23,061 nt of DNA from JBJXHB01 sp046160725. Lineage in GTDB: Bacteria; Pseudomonadota; Gammaproteobacteria; Burkholderiales; Burkholderiaceae_C. The position numbers and the translations under genes are program-made. Positions 15,801-23,061 of this stretch are shown in pieces. Each line of letters opens with the position of its first letter. The first letter of the stretch is position 1. Location: assembly GCA_046160725.1 (NCBI GenBank), contig JBJXHB010000447.1, positions 1 to 23,061 of the forward strand, written 5' to 3'. The notes beneath the pieces were generated by a model, which saw nothing but the letters and a program-made list of their open reading frames with translations, had not been told where the DNA came from and did not search any database.

Positions 15801-18404
15801 TCAGACCTTCATCGGGTCGGCCGCGTCCAGCAGCTCGCCCTCGATCTGCAACTGCAGCCGGTTCTGCTGCAGGGCCGGGCCGTCGACCAGGAACGTGTCC
15901 TCGACCCGCTCGCCCAGTGTCGACACCTTGGCCAGCTGCAGGTTGATGCGGTGCCGGGCCAGAATGCGGGCGATGGCATAGAGCAGGCCGGTGCGGTCGA
16001 TGGTGCTGACGCTGAGCAGCCAGCGCTGGGCGCGTTCGTCCGGCCGCAGCGTCACCCGCGGCGGCTGCGGAAACGACCGCGCCTGGCGGCTCAGGCGCCC
16101 GCGTGGCTTGGGCTCCGGCAGGGGCTCGCGCTCCGCCAGCGTGCGCGCGAGCTGGGTCTCGACCAGCGAGATCAGGTCGCGATAGGCGCCCGGCTCGCCG
16201 TCCTCGTAGGCCGGGTGCACCACTTGGAAGGTGTCCAGCGCATAGCGCGTGCGGCTGGTGTGAACCTTGGCATCCTGGATCGAGAAACCGGCGCGGTCGA
16301 AGTAGCCGCAGATGCGGGCAAACAGGTCCTCCTGGTCCGGCGTGTAGACCAGCACCTGCAGGCCCTCGCCATGCGGCGAAGGGCGGGCCTGCACGACCGG
16401 CTCGGTGGACTCGATGTGGCGCCACAGCGTGCGCGCATGCCAGGCGATGTCGGCCGCGTCGTGGCGCGCGAAGTAGCCCACGTCCAGCGTGCGCCACAGG
16501 GGCTCTTCGCCGCCGGGCAGGGCCGAGTGCAGGGCCAGCACCTGGCGCGCCTCCTGCTTGCGGGTTTCCAGCTCGGCCTCCGGGTTGACCGGCGCGCCGC
16601 CCAGCGCCCGCATGGTGATGCGGAACAGGTCCTCCAGCAGCTTGCCCTTCCAGGCGTTCCAGACCTTGGGGCTGGTGCCGCGGATGTCGGCCACCGTCAG
16701 CAGGTACAGGGCCGTCAGGTGCCGCGGATCGCCCACACGCGCGGCGAAGCGCTGGATCACATCGACATCGGCCAGGTCCTCTTTCTGGGCCACCCGGCTC
16801 ATGGTCAGGTGTTCACGGACCAGGAACTCGATCAGCTGGGCGTCTTCGCGGGCCACGCCGTGGTCGCGGCAGAAGCGCCGGACCTCGGTGGCACCCAGGT
16901 CGGAATGGTCGCCGCCACGGCCCTTGGCAATGTCGTGGAACAGCGCCGCCACGTACAGCACCCAGGGCTTGTCCCATTGCCCGGCCAGCTGCGAGCAGAA
17001 CGGGTATTCATGCGCATGCTCCGGGATGAAGAACCGGCGCACATTGCGCAGCACCATCAGGATGTGCTGGTCAACGGTGTAGACATGGAACAGGTCGTGC
17101 TGCATGCGACCGACGATGCGCCGGAACACCCACAGGTACCGTCCCAGCACCGACGTCTGGTTGAGCAGGCGCAGGACATGCGTTTGGCCGGCGTCGCGCT
17201 GCAGGATGGCCATGAAGCGCCCCCGGTTGACCGGGTCGCGGCGGAAGCTGGAATCCATGCGCTGGCGGGCGTTGTACAGGGCCCGCAGCGTGCGCGCCGA
17301 GAAGCCCTTCAGCCCCGGCGTGGTCTGGAACAGCTCGAAGGTCTCCAGGATGGCCTGGGGCTGGGTCAGGTAGAGATCGTCCCGCGCCACCTCGATCAGC
17401 CCGCCGCGGTCGAGAAAGCGCTCGTTCAGGGCCTGCATGGGGGCGCCCTCGGTGCCGGCCAGGCGCTCTTCGATGTTGAGCAGCAGGATCTCGCGCAGCT
17501 GGGTCACCGCCTTGGCCGCCCAGTAGTAGCGGTGCATCAGGTGTTCGGAGGCCCGCAACGCCTTGGTGGGCGTGAAGCCGAAACTCTCGGCCACGGCCGT
17601 CTGCAGGTCGAACACCAGACGGTCCTCGCGTCGGCCCGCCAAGGCATGCAGACGGGCCCGGATCAGCTTGAGCGTGCCTTCGTGGCGGCGCAGTTGGCCG
17701 ACCTCGAAGGCCGTCAACAGGCCGCGCGCGGCCAGCTCGGTCCAGCTGCGGCCCAGGCCCGCTGCCCGCGCCACCCACAGCACCGTCTGCAGGTCGCGCA
17801 GGCCGCCCGGGCTCTCCTTGCAGTTGGGCTCCAGCGAATAGGGCGTGTCGTCGTACTTGACATGGCGTTGGCGCAGCTCCAGGGTCTTGGCGCGCAGGAA
17901 GGCCTGGGGCTCCAGTGCCTGCGCGGTGGCCTGCTGGAACTGCTGGAACAGGCGTCGCGACCCAGCCAGCGGGCGTGCCTCCAGCAGGGCCGTCTGCACC
18001 GTGACATCGGCCAGCGCTTCGGTCACGCATTGGCTCACGCTGCGCACCGACCAGCCGATGTCCAGGCCCAGGTCGAAGCAGCCGCTGACGAAGCCCTCGA
18101 TGCGCCCCGACGATGCGGCGTCCTGGCCCTCCGGCAGCAGCAGCAGCAGGTCGACGTCGGAATAGGGGAACAACTCGCCGCGGCCATACCCGCCGACCGC
18201 CACCAGGGCCGCGTCGCCGGCCGGGCCGTGGTCCAGCCAGTGGCGCGCCAGCACCGCGTCGACATGTCGTGTCAGGGCCCGTGTCAGGCGCGCCGCCGCC
18301 GGCGCCGTGGCCCGCTGCGCCAGGAAGGTGTCGATCAGCGCGCGCTTGCCATCGCGAAACTGGCTGCGCAGGTCGACCACAGTGTCGGCCATCGTGTCGG
18401 ACAT
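15801..18404 (-). CDS. glnD: Bifunctional [protein-PII] uridylyltransferase / uridylyl-removing enzyme
   Basis: 867 residues, close to the 890 of E. coli. It senses glutamine and adds or removes UMP on PII, setting nitrogen assimilation. Domains in order: nucleotidyltransferase with GGYGRGELFPYSDVDLLL (residues 71-88, metal-binding D83 and D85); the GlnD linker segment with NCKESPGGLRDLQ; an HD hydrolase domain with FHVYTVDQH and H490-D491 in LFHDIAKGRGGDHSDLG; and two ACT domains (about 683-760 and 796-865) that bind glutamine. All motifs are intact, so both activities are expected. The ATG at 18404 is used; a second in-frame ATG four codons later is possible. It lies 33 bases after map. Confidence 0.97.
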   Translation of the reverse strand: MSDTMADTVVDLRSQFRDGKRALIDTFLAQRATAPAAARLTRALTRHVDAVLARHWLDHGPAGDAALVAVGGYGRGELFPYSDVDLLLLLPEGQDAASSGRIEGFVSGCFDLGLDIGWSVRSVSQCVTEALADVTVQTALLEARPLAGSRRLFQQFQQATAQALEPQAFLRAKTLELRQRHVKYDDTPYSLEPNCKESPGGLRDLQTVLWVARAAGLGRSWTELAARGLLTAFEVGQLRRHEGTLKLIRARLHALAGRREDRLVFDLQTAVAESFGFTPTKALRASEHLMHRYYWAAKAVTQLREILLLNIEERLAGTEGAPMQALNERFLDRGGLIEVARDDLYLTQPQAILETFELFQTTPGLKGFSARTLRALYNARQRMDSSFRRDPVNRGRFMAILQRDAGQTHVLRLLNQTSVLGRYLWVFRRIVGRMQHDLFHVYTVDQHILMVLRNVRRFFIPEHAHEYPFCSQLAGQWDKPWVLYVAALFHDIAKGRGGDHSDLGATEVRRFCRDHGVAREDAQLIEFLVREHLTMSRVAQKEDLADVDVIQRFAARVGDPRHLTALYLLTVADIRGTSPKVWNAWKGKLLEDLFRITMRALGGAPVNPEAELETRKQEARQVLALHSALPGGEEPLWRTLDVGYFARHDAADIAWHARTLWRHIESTEPVVQARPSPHGEGLQVLVYTPDQEDLFARICGYFDRAGFSIQDAKVHTSRTRYALDTFQVVHPAYEDGEPGAYRDLISLVETQLARTLAEREPLPEPKPRGRLSRQARSFPQPPRVTLRPDERAQRWLLSVSTIDRTGLLYAIARILARHRINLQLAKVSTLGERVEDTFLVDGPALQQNRLQLQIEGELLDAADPMKV

Positions 18405-18437
18405 CGGCAGGTGGTGTCGCCCGGGGGGCGTGCAGGT

Positions 18438-19244
18438 TCAGCCGCCGGTGACGAAGGCAGGCGGCACGGGCGTGCCGGCGGACTGGGTCAGGATCTCGTA
18501 GCCGGTCTCGGTCACCGCGACGGTGTGCTCCCACTGGGCGGAGAGCGACTTGTCGCGCGTCACGATGGTCCAGCCGTCGCCCAGCTCGCGCACCTCACGG
18601 CGGCCGGCGTTGATCATCGGCTCGACCGTGAACACCATGCCGGGCACCAGCTCCTCCAGCGTGCCGGGCCGGCCGTAGTGCAGCACCTGCGGCTCCTCAT
18701 GGAAGCGCAGGCCGATGCCGTGGCCGCAAAACTCGCGCACCACCGAGAAGCCCTGGCCCTCGGCAAACTGCTGGATGGCATGGCCGATGTCGCCCAGGCG
18801 CGCACCCGGGCGCACCCGGGCGATGCCCTTCCACATGGCCTCGAACGTGATCTGGCACAGGCGTCTCGCGGCGATCGTGCCCTCGCCGACGACGAACATG
18901 CGGCTGGTGTCGCCATGCCAGCCGTCCTTGATGACGGTGACGTCGATGTTGACGATGTCGCCGTTCTTGAGCGGCTTGTCGTTGGGGATGCCGTGGCAGA
19001 CCTGGTGGTTGATCGACGTGCAGATCGACGCCGGGAAGGGCGGGTAGCCCGCCGGTGCATAGCCCACCGTCGCCGAGATGGCGTTCTGGACGTTCTGGAT
19101 ATGGTCCAGCGCCAACTTGTCCAGAGCCGCCGTGGTGACGCCGGGCTTGACATGCAGCGTCAGCATGTCCAAAACCTCGGCCGCCAGGCGGCCGGCGATG
19201 CGCATGCCGGCGATGTCCTCGGCGGTCTTCAGGGTGATGGGCAT
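18438..19244 (-). CDS. map: Methionine aminopeptidase, type I
   Basis: 268 residues; removes the initiator methionine from new proteins. The pita-bread fold carries the metal ligands in NIDVTVIKDGWHGDTSR (two Asp), the GHGIGLRFHEEP histidine, VFTVEPMI and the final QWEHTVAVTETG glutamates, all conserved. The N-terminus lacks the zinc-finger extension of some actinobacterial and eukaryotic forms. It is the first gene of the minus-strand run map-glnD-mnmH, an arrangement often seen in Burkholderiales for the first two. A perfect inverted repeat lies directly before the start. A 10-base tandem duplication (18801-18820) inside the gene stays in frame with a normal protein and is not damage. Confidence 0.97.
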   Translation of the reverse strand: MPITLKTAEDIAGMRIAGRLAAEVLDMLTLHVKPGVTTAALDKLALDHIQNVQNAISATVGYAPAGYPPFPASICTSINHQVCHGIPNDKPLKNGDIVNIDVTVIKDGWHGDTSRMFVVGEGTIAARRLCQITFEAMWKGIARVRPGARLGDIGHAIQQFAEGQGFSVVREFCGHGIGLRFHEEPQVLHYGRPGTLEELVPGMVFTVEPMINAGRREVRELGDGWTIVTRDKSLSAQWEHTVAVTETGYEILTQSAGTPVPPAFVTGG

Positions 19245-19247
19245 AGC

Positions 19248-19264
19248 AGGTGATTATTTCACCT
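19248..19264 (-). promoter_or_regulatory. Perfect inverted repeat in the map leader
   Basis: On the minus strand the sequence is AGGTGA-AATAA-TCACCT, ending three bases before the map ATG. The 5' arm resembles a Shine-Dalgarno sequence but is 14 bases from the start and would be paired if the hairpin forms. The AATAAT inside it also resembles a -10 element. Either a regulatory hairpin or an operator is possible; the sequence does not decide. Confidence 0.4.
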
Positions 19265-19306
19265 CGACGTGTGTGGCCCGGCTGGCGGTCCTGTCTGATG
19301 TCGTCC

Positions 19307-19331
19307 GGCCGGCCTTTCTAGAATGCCGGCC
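19307..19331 (+). promoter_or_regulatory. Inverted repeat with a -10-like TAGAAT, between map and purL
   Basis: GGCCGGC (19307-19313) and GCCGGCC (19325-19331) are perfect inverted arms around an 11-base centre that holds the palindrome TTCTAGAA and TAGAAT (19319-19324), five of six matches to a -10. A poor -35 (CTGATG, 18-base spacer) lies upstream. It could be the purL promoter with an operator over it. Promoter assignment is weak. Confidence 0.35.
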
Positions 19332-19388
19332 CAGCGTCGGACCCCGGCGCCAGGGCCGGCGGGCCGATCCCACGCGACAGCAGGCCCC

Positions 19389-22300
19389 ATGCCGATCCCC
19401 CACGACAGCGTACTGACCTTCCCCGGCGGCGAGGCCTGGCCTGCCTTCCGCGCCCAGGCCCATCTGCAGCGGCTGCAGGCCGCCGTGCCGCGGGTCACCG
19501 GCGTCAGCGCGCGGTGGGTGCACTGGGTGGCCTGCCCGCAGCCGCTGTCCGCCAGCGACCAGGACCGGCTGGCCGCGCTGCTGGCCTATGGCACCCCCGC
19601 CGCTGCGGGCGCGGGCCCGGCGCAGCGGCTGTGGGTGTTGCCGCGCATCGGTACCGTGTCGCCCTGGGCCAGCAAGGCCACCGACATCGCACGCAACTGC
19701 GGCCTGGCGGTGCGCCGCATCGAGCGGGTGATGGAAGTGCGCCTGGCGCTGAAGGCGCCGCTGTTCGGCGCGCCCGCGCCGCTGGACGCCGCCGAGCAGG
19801 CCGCCTGTGCCGCACTGCTGCACGACCGCATGACCGAGACCGTGTCCTTCGACGAGGCCATGGCCGGTGCGTTGTTCGAGCCCCGCGCCGGCGTGCCGCT
19901 GGCCCGGGTCGATGTGCTGGGCCACGGACGGGCCGCGCTGGAGCAGGCCGACCGGGACTGGGGCCTGGCGCTGAGCGCCGACGAAGTCGACTACCTGGTC
20001 GAGGCCTTCCAGGGCCTGGGGCGCAACCCCAGCGATGTCGAGCTGATGATGTTCGCGCAGGCCAACAGCGAGCACTGCCGACACAAGATCTTCAATGCTG
20101 CGTTCACCATCGACGGCGTGGCCCAGGACCGGTCGATGTTCGCCATGATCCGCCACACCGAGGCCACGTCGCCGCAAGGCACGGTGGTGGCTTATGCCGA
20201 CAACGCCGCCGTGATGCAGGGCCATGCGGTGCAGCGCTGGCAACCACAGGGCTACACCAACGCCCCGCTGTACGCGGCCCGGGACGACACCGCCCACGTG
20301 CTGATGAAGGTGGAGACCCACAACCACCCGACCGCCATCTCGCCCTTTCCGGGCGCGGCCACCGGTGCCGGTGGCGAGATCCGCGACGAGGGCGCCACCG
20401 GCCGCGGCGCGCGGCCCAAGGCCGGTCTGATGGGGTTTGCCGTTTCCAACCTGCACCTGGACGGCCAGGCCGAACCCTGGGAGCGTTCGCCGGTGGGCCT
20501 GCCAGCGCACATGGCCAGCCCGTTGCAGATCATGACGGAAGGCCCGCTGGGCGGCGCGGCCTTCAACAACGAGTTCGGGCGGCCCAACCTGGCGGGCTTC
20601 TTCCGTGTCTTCGAGGCCGACGTGGCCGGCGTGCGGCGCGGCTATCACAAGCCCATCATGATCGCCGGCGGCATGGGCGCCATCAGTGCCTCGCAGGTGG
20701 TCAAGCAGCGCTTTCCGGCCGGCACCCTGCTGGTGCAGCTGGGCGGGCCCGGCATGCGCATCGGCATGGGCGGCGGTGCGGCCTCGTCGCTGGCCGCGGG
20801 CAGCAATGCCGCGGCGCTGGACTTCGACTCGGTGCAACGCGGCAATCCAGAGATGCAACGTCGGGCGCAGGAGGTCATCAACCACTGTGCGGCCCTGGGC
20901 GATGCCAACCCGATCCTGGCGCTGCACGACGTCGGTGCCGGAGGCCTGAGCAATGCTTTCCCGGAGCTGGTGCACGACGCTGGCCGGGGCGCGCGCTTCG
21001 AGCTGTCGCGGGTGCCGCTGGAGGAGACCGGCCTGGCCCCGCGCGAGGCCTGGTGCAACGAGAGCCAGGAGCGCTACGTGCTGGCCTTGCAGCCGGACCT
21101 GCTGCCGCTTTTCGACGCCATGTGCGTGCGCGAGCGCTGCCCCTATGCCGTGGTCGGCACGGCCACCCAGCAGCCGCAGCTGGTGCTGGCCGACGACACG
21201 GCCTCGGCACCACCGATCGACATGCCGCTGGCGGTGCTGCTGGGCAAGCCGCCGCGCATGCACCGCGACGTGCAGCGCGTGGCGCGCGACGACGCCGCAC
21301 TGCGGCTGGACGACCTGCCGCTGGAGCGGGCCTGCCGTGACGTGCTGCGCCATCCGACCGTGGCCTCCAAGCGCTTTCTGGTCACCATCGGCGACCGGAC
21401 CGTCGGCGGCCTGAACCATCGCGACCCGATGGTCGGACCCTGGCAGGTGCCGGTGGCCGACTGCGCGGTCACGCTGGCCGACTTCGAGGGCCTGGCCGGC
21501 GAGGCCATGGCGGTGGGCGAGCGCATGCCGCTGGCCGCGCTGGACGCGCCGGCGTCCGGCCGCATGGCGGTCGGCGAGGCCATCACCAACCTGCTCGCGG
21601 CACCCATCGACCTGCAGCGGGTCAAGCTGTCGGCCAACTGGATGGCGGCCTGCGGCGAGCCGGGCGAGGACGCCGCGCTGTACGACACCGTGCGCGCCGT
21701 GGCCATGGAGCTGTGCCCGGCGCTGGGCATCGGCATACCGGTGGGCAAGGACTCGTTGTCGATGCGCACGCGCTGGCAGGCGGCCGACGGCACGGCGCGG
21801 CAGGTGACGGCGCCGGTCAGCCTGGTGGTGACGGCCTTTGCCGCGTTGCCGGACATCCGCGGGGTGCTGACGCCGCAACTGCAGCCCGGCGACACCACGC
21901 TGATCCTGGTCGACCTCGGCGCCGGCCGCCAGCGCATGGCGGGCTCGATGCTGGCGCAGGTCGGTGCGGCCTTTGGCAGCGCCGGCATCGACGGCGTACC
22001 TGACCTGGACGACCCGGCCGCGTTGAAGGCGCTGGTCGAGGCCGTCAACCAGCTGCGGTCGCAGGGCCTGCTGCTGGCCTATCACGACCGCAGCGACGGT
22101 GGCCTGTGGGCCTGTGTTTGCGAGATGGCGTTTGCGGGCCGGCTGGGCGTCAGCCTGAACGTCGATGCGTTGGTCACGTTGAGCGACGGCATCGCCGACA
22201 GCCGGGCCGAGTATGGCGACGCCAAGAACTGGGCGGCGCAGGTCGGGCCGCGGCGCCATGAGCTGACCCTGCGAGCGCTGTTCAACGAGGAATTGGGCGT

Positions 22301-23061
22301 GGTGCTGCAGGTCCGCAGCGAACGGCGCGACGCCGCCATCGCGGTGCTGCGCGCCCATGGGCTGTCGCGCCACAGCCATGTCATCGGCAAGCCCAACACG
22401 CGTGGCGTCGTGGAGGTCTGGCGCGATGCGCGGGTGCAGTACAGCGCGGCGCTGGGCGAGCTGCTGACCGAATGGGACCATGTCAGCTGGCGCATCACGC
22501 GCGATCGCGACCATCCGTTGGCGGCCGACTCGGAACATGCCGCGGCCATCGACGCCCAGGCCCCGGGGCTGACATCGCGGCTGAACTTCGACCCGGCCGA
22601 GGATGTCAGCGCGCCGTTCCTGAACCTGGCACGGCCAGCGGTGGCGGTGCTGCGCGAGCAGGGCGTGAATTCGCAGGTCGAGATGAGCCGGGCGCTGGCG
22701 CTGGCGGGGTTCGACACTTTCGACGTGCACATGAGCGACCTGCAGGCCGGCCGCACGCGGCTGGATGCCTATGTCGGGCTGGTGGCCTGTGGCGGCTTCA
22801 GCTATGGCGACACGCTCGGTGCCGGCGAGGGCTGGGCACGGTCCATCCTGTTCAACCCGGCAATGGCCGAGGCCTTTGGAGCCTACTTCCAGCGCGGCAA
22901 CACCTTCACGCTGGGCGTGTGCAACGGCTGCCAGATGCTGGCCGCGCTGGCGGCGCTGATCCCGGGCACCCAGGCCTGGCCACGTTTCACCCGCAACCAG
23001 AGCCAGCAGTACGAGGCGCGCCTGTCGATGGTGGAGGTGCTGGACAGCCCGTCGCTGTTGT
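19389..23061 (+). CDS. purL: Phosphoribosylformylglycinamidine synthase, 3'-truncated by window edge
   Basis: 1224 codons are in the window of an expected roughly 1300. It converts FGAR, glutamine and ATP to FGAM in purine synthesis. The frame is open and consistent from the ATG at 19389, four bases after AGCAGG, to the last base, with no frameshift. The N-terminal PurS-like region (about 1-150) and linker precede ANSEHCRH (from residue 225) and THNHPTAISPFPGAATG (from residue 310) of the synthase core, then a second half-domain with DSLSMRTRW and YHDRSDGGL. The glutamine amidotransferase domain starts near residue 1082 and includes GGFSYGDTLGAGEGWA and the nucleophile C1178 in GVCNGCQM. The His and Glu of that triad lie beyond the edge. 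It is the large single-chain form of proteobacteria. Confidence 0.97.
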   Translation, partial: MPIPHDSVLTFPGGEAWPAFRAQAHLQRLQAAVPRVTGVSARWVHWVACPQPLSASDQDRLAALLAYGTPAAAGAGPAQRLWVLPRIGTVSPWASKATDIARNCGLAVRRIERVMEVRLALKAPLFGAPAPLDAAEQAACAALLHDRMTETVSFDEAMAGALFEPRAGVPLARVDVLGHGRAALEQADRDWGLALSADEVDYLVEAFQGLGRNPSDVELMMFAQANSEHCRHKIFNAAFTIDGVAQDRSMFAMIRHTEATSPQGTVVAYADNAAVMQGHAVQRWQPQGYTNAPLYAARDDTAHVLMKVETHNHPTAISPFPGAATGAGGEIRDEGATGRGARPKAGLMGFAVSNLHLDGQAEPWERSPVGLPAHMASPLQIMTEGPLGGAAFNNEFGRPNLAGFFRVFEADVAGVRRGYHKPIMIAGGMGAISASQVVKQRFPAGTLLVQLGGPGMRIGMGGGAASSLAAGSNAAALDFDSVQRGNPEMQRRAQEVINHCAALGDANPILALHDVGAGGLSNAFPELVHDAGRGARFELSRVPLEETGLAPREAWCNESQERYVLALQPDLLPLFDAMCVRERCPYAVVGTATQQPQLVLADDTASAPPIDMPLAVLLGKPPRMHRDVQRVARDDAALRLDDLPLERACRDVLRHPTVASKRFLVTIGDRTVGGLNHRDPMVGPWQVPVADCAVTLADFEGLAGEAMAVGERMPLAALDAPASGRMAVGEAITNLLAAPIDLQRVKLSANWMAACGEPGEDAALYDTVRAVAMELCPALGIGIPVGKDSLSMRTRWQAADGTARQVTAPVSLVVTAFAALPDIRGVLTPQLQPGDTTLILVDLGAGRQRMAGSMLAQVGAAFGSAGIDGVPDLDDPAALKALVEAVNQLRSQGLLLAYHDRSDGGLWACVCEMAFAGRLGVSLNVDALVTLSDGIADSRAEYGDAKNWAAQVGPRRHELTLRALFNEELGVVLQVRSERRDAAIAVLRAHGLSRHSHVIGKPNTRGVVEVWRDARVQYSAALGELLTEWDHVSWRITRDRDHPLAADSEHAAAIDAQAPGLTSRLNFDPAEDVSAPFLNLARPAVAVLREQGVNSQVEMSRALALAGFDTFDVHMSDLQAGRTRLDAYVGLVACGGFSYGDTLGAGEGWARSILFNPAMAEAFGAYFQRGNTFTLGVCNGCQMLAALAALIPGTQAWPRFTRNQSQQYEARLSMVEVLDSPSLL

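Noticed and set aside
18801..18820. Exact 10-base tandem duplication (CGCACCCGGG twice)
   Set aside because: It lies inside map and encodes part of the normal stretch ARVRPGARLGD without breaking the frame, so it is most likely codon-driven coincidence.
15951..19253. A 1100-codon open frame on the plus strand opposite mnmH-start, glnD and map
   Set aside because: It is antisense to clearly identified genes, rich in Arg/Ala/His/Gln/Gly with no recognisable domain, as expected from the third-position G/C bias of the real genes.
19254..22730. A 1158-codon minus-strand open frame opposite purL
   Set aside because: Antisense shadow; purL is continuous on the plus strand and carries all expected motifs.
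19389..23061. Possible frameshift in purL
   Set aside because: I checked codon phase at the NSEHCRH, THNHPT and CNGCQM motifs; all are in the same frame as the ATG at 19389. The gene is simply cut by the window end.

Overview
The window is about 23 kb of high-GC, gene-dense chromosome. It looks like a betaproteobacterium of the order Burkholderiales, probably in the Rubrivivax/Leptothrix/Methylibium neighbourhood. This is an inference from gene content: a lipoyl-domain-fused dihydrolipoamide dehydrogenase, a class I phaC-phaA-phaB operon, a map-glnD run, a single-chain PurL, and small DUF2788/DUF2189 membrane proteins. I saw no rRNA, tRNA, CRISPR array, insertion sequence, integrase or phage gene. 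No gene-free stretch exceeds about 170 bases. The genes look like core or ordinary accessory metabolism, and I saw no clear sign of recent transfer.

Left part (1-6322). The 3' part of lpdA (pyruvate dehydrogenase E3) runs in from the left edge. A membrane-anchored protein with degenerate GGDEF and EAL domains follows and overlaps tail-to-tail with a zinc-ribbon NUDIX hydrolase on the minus strand. Divergent from the NUDIX gene are a fumarylacetoacetate-hydrolase-family enzyme, a maleylacetoacetate isomerase (together the last steps of an aromatic ring-cleavage route) and the laccase-fold nucleoside enzyme pgeF.

Middle part (6357-13625). An acyl-CoA carboxylase carboxyltransferase (minus) and a 75-residue biotin carrier (plus) are transcribed divergently, with no biotin carboxylase in the window. 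A class C beta-lactamase-like serine hydrolase follows. Next comes a complete polyhydroxyalkanoate operon. PhaA condenses two acetyl-CoA, PhaB reduces acetoacetyl-CoA to (R)-3-hydroxybutyryl-CoA, and PhaC polymerises it. The operon is preceded by an operator-like palindrome, has two stem-loops between phaA and phaB, and ends in a cluster of three hairpins, the last of which is a good rho-independent terminator.

Right part (13644-23061). Five minus-strand genes lie close together in the order map, glnD, mnmH/selU, DUF2189 protein, DUF2788 protein: N-terminal methionine removal, PII-based nitrogen signalling, tRNA wobble selenation and two membrane proteins. Divergent from map, purL (purine synthesis) runs off the right edge after the glutamine amidotransferase cysteine.

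I did not find a convincing undescribed multi-gene system. The observations most worth a second look are the catalytically degenerate GGDEF-EAL protein, the regulatory-looking structures around the pha operon, the split acyl-CoA carboxylase module, and the hairpin that would cover the map leader.
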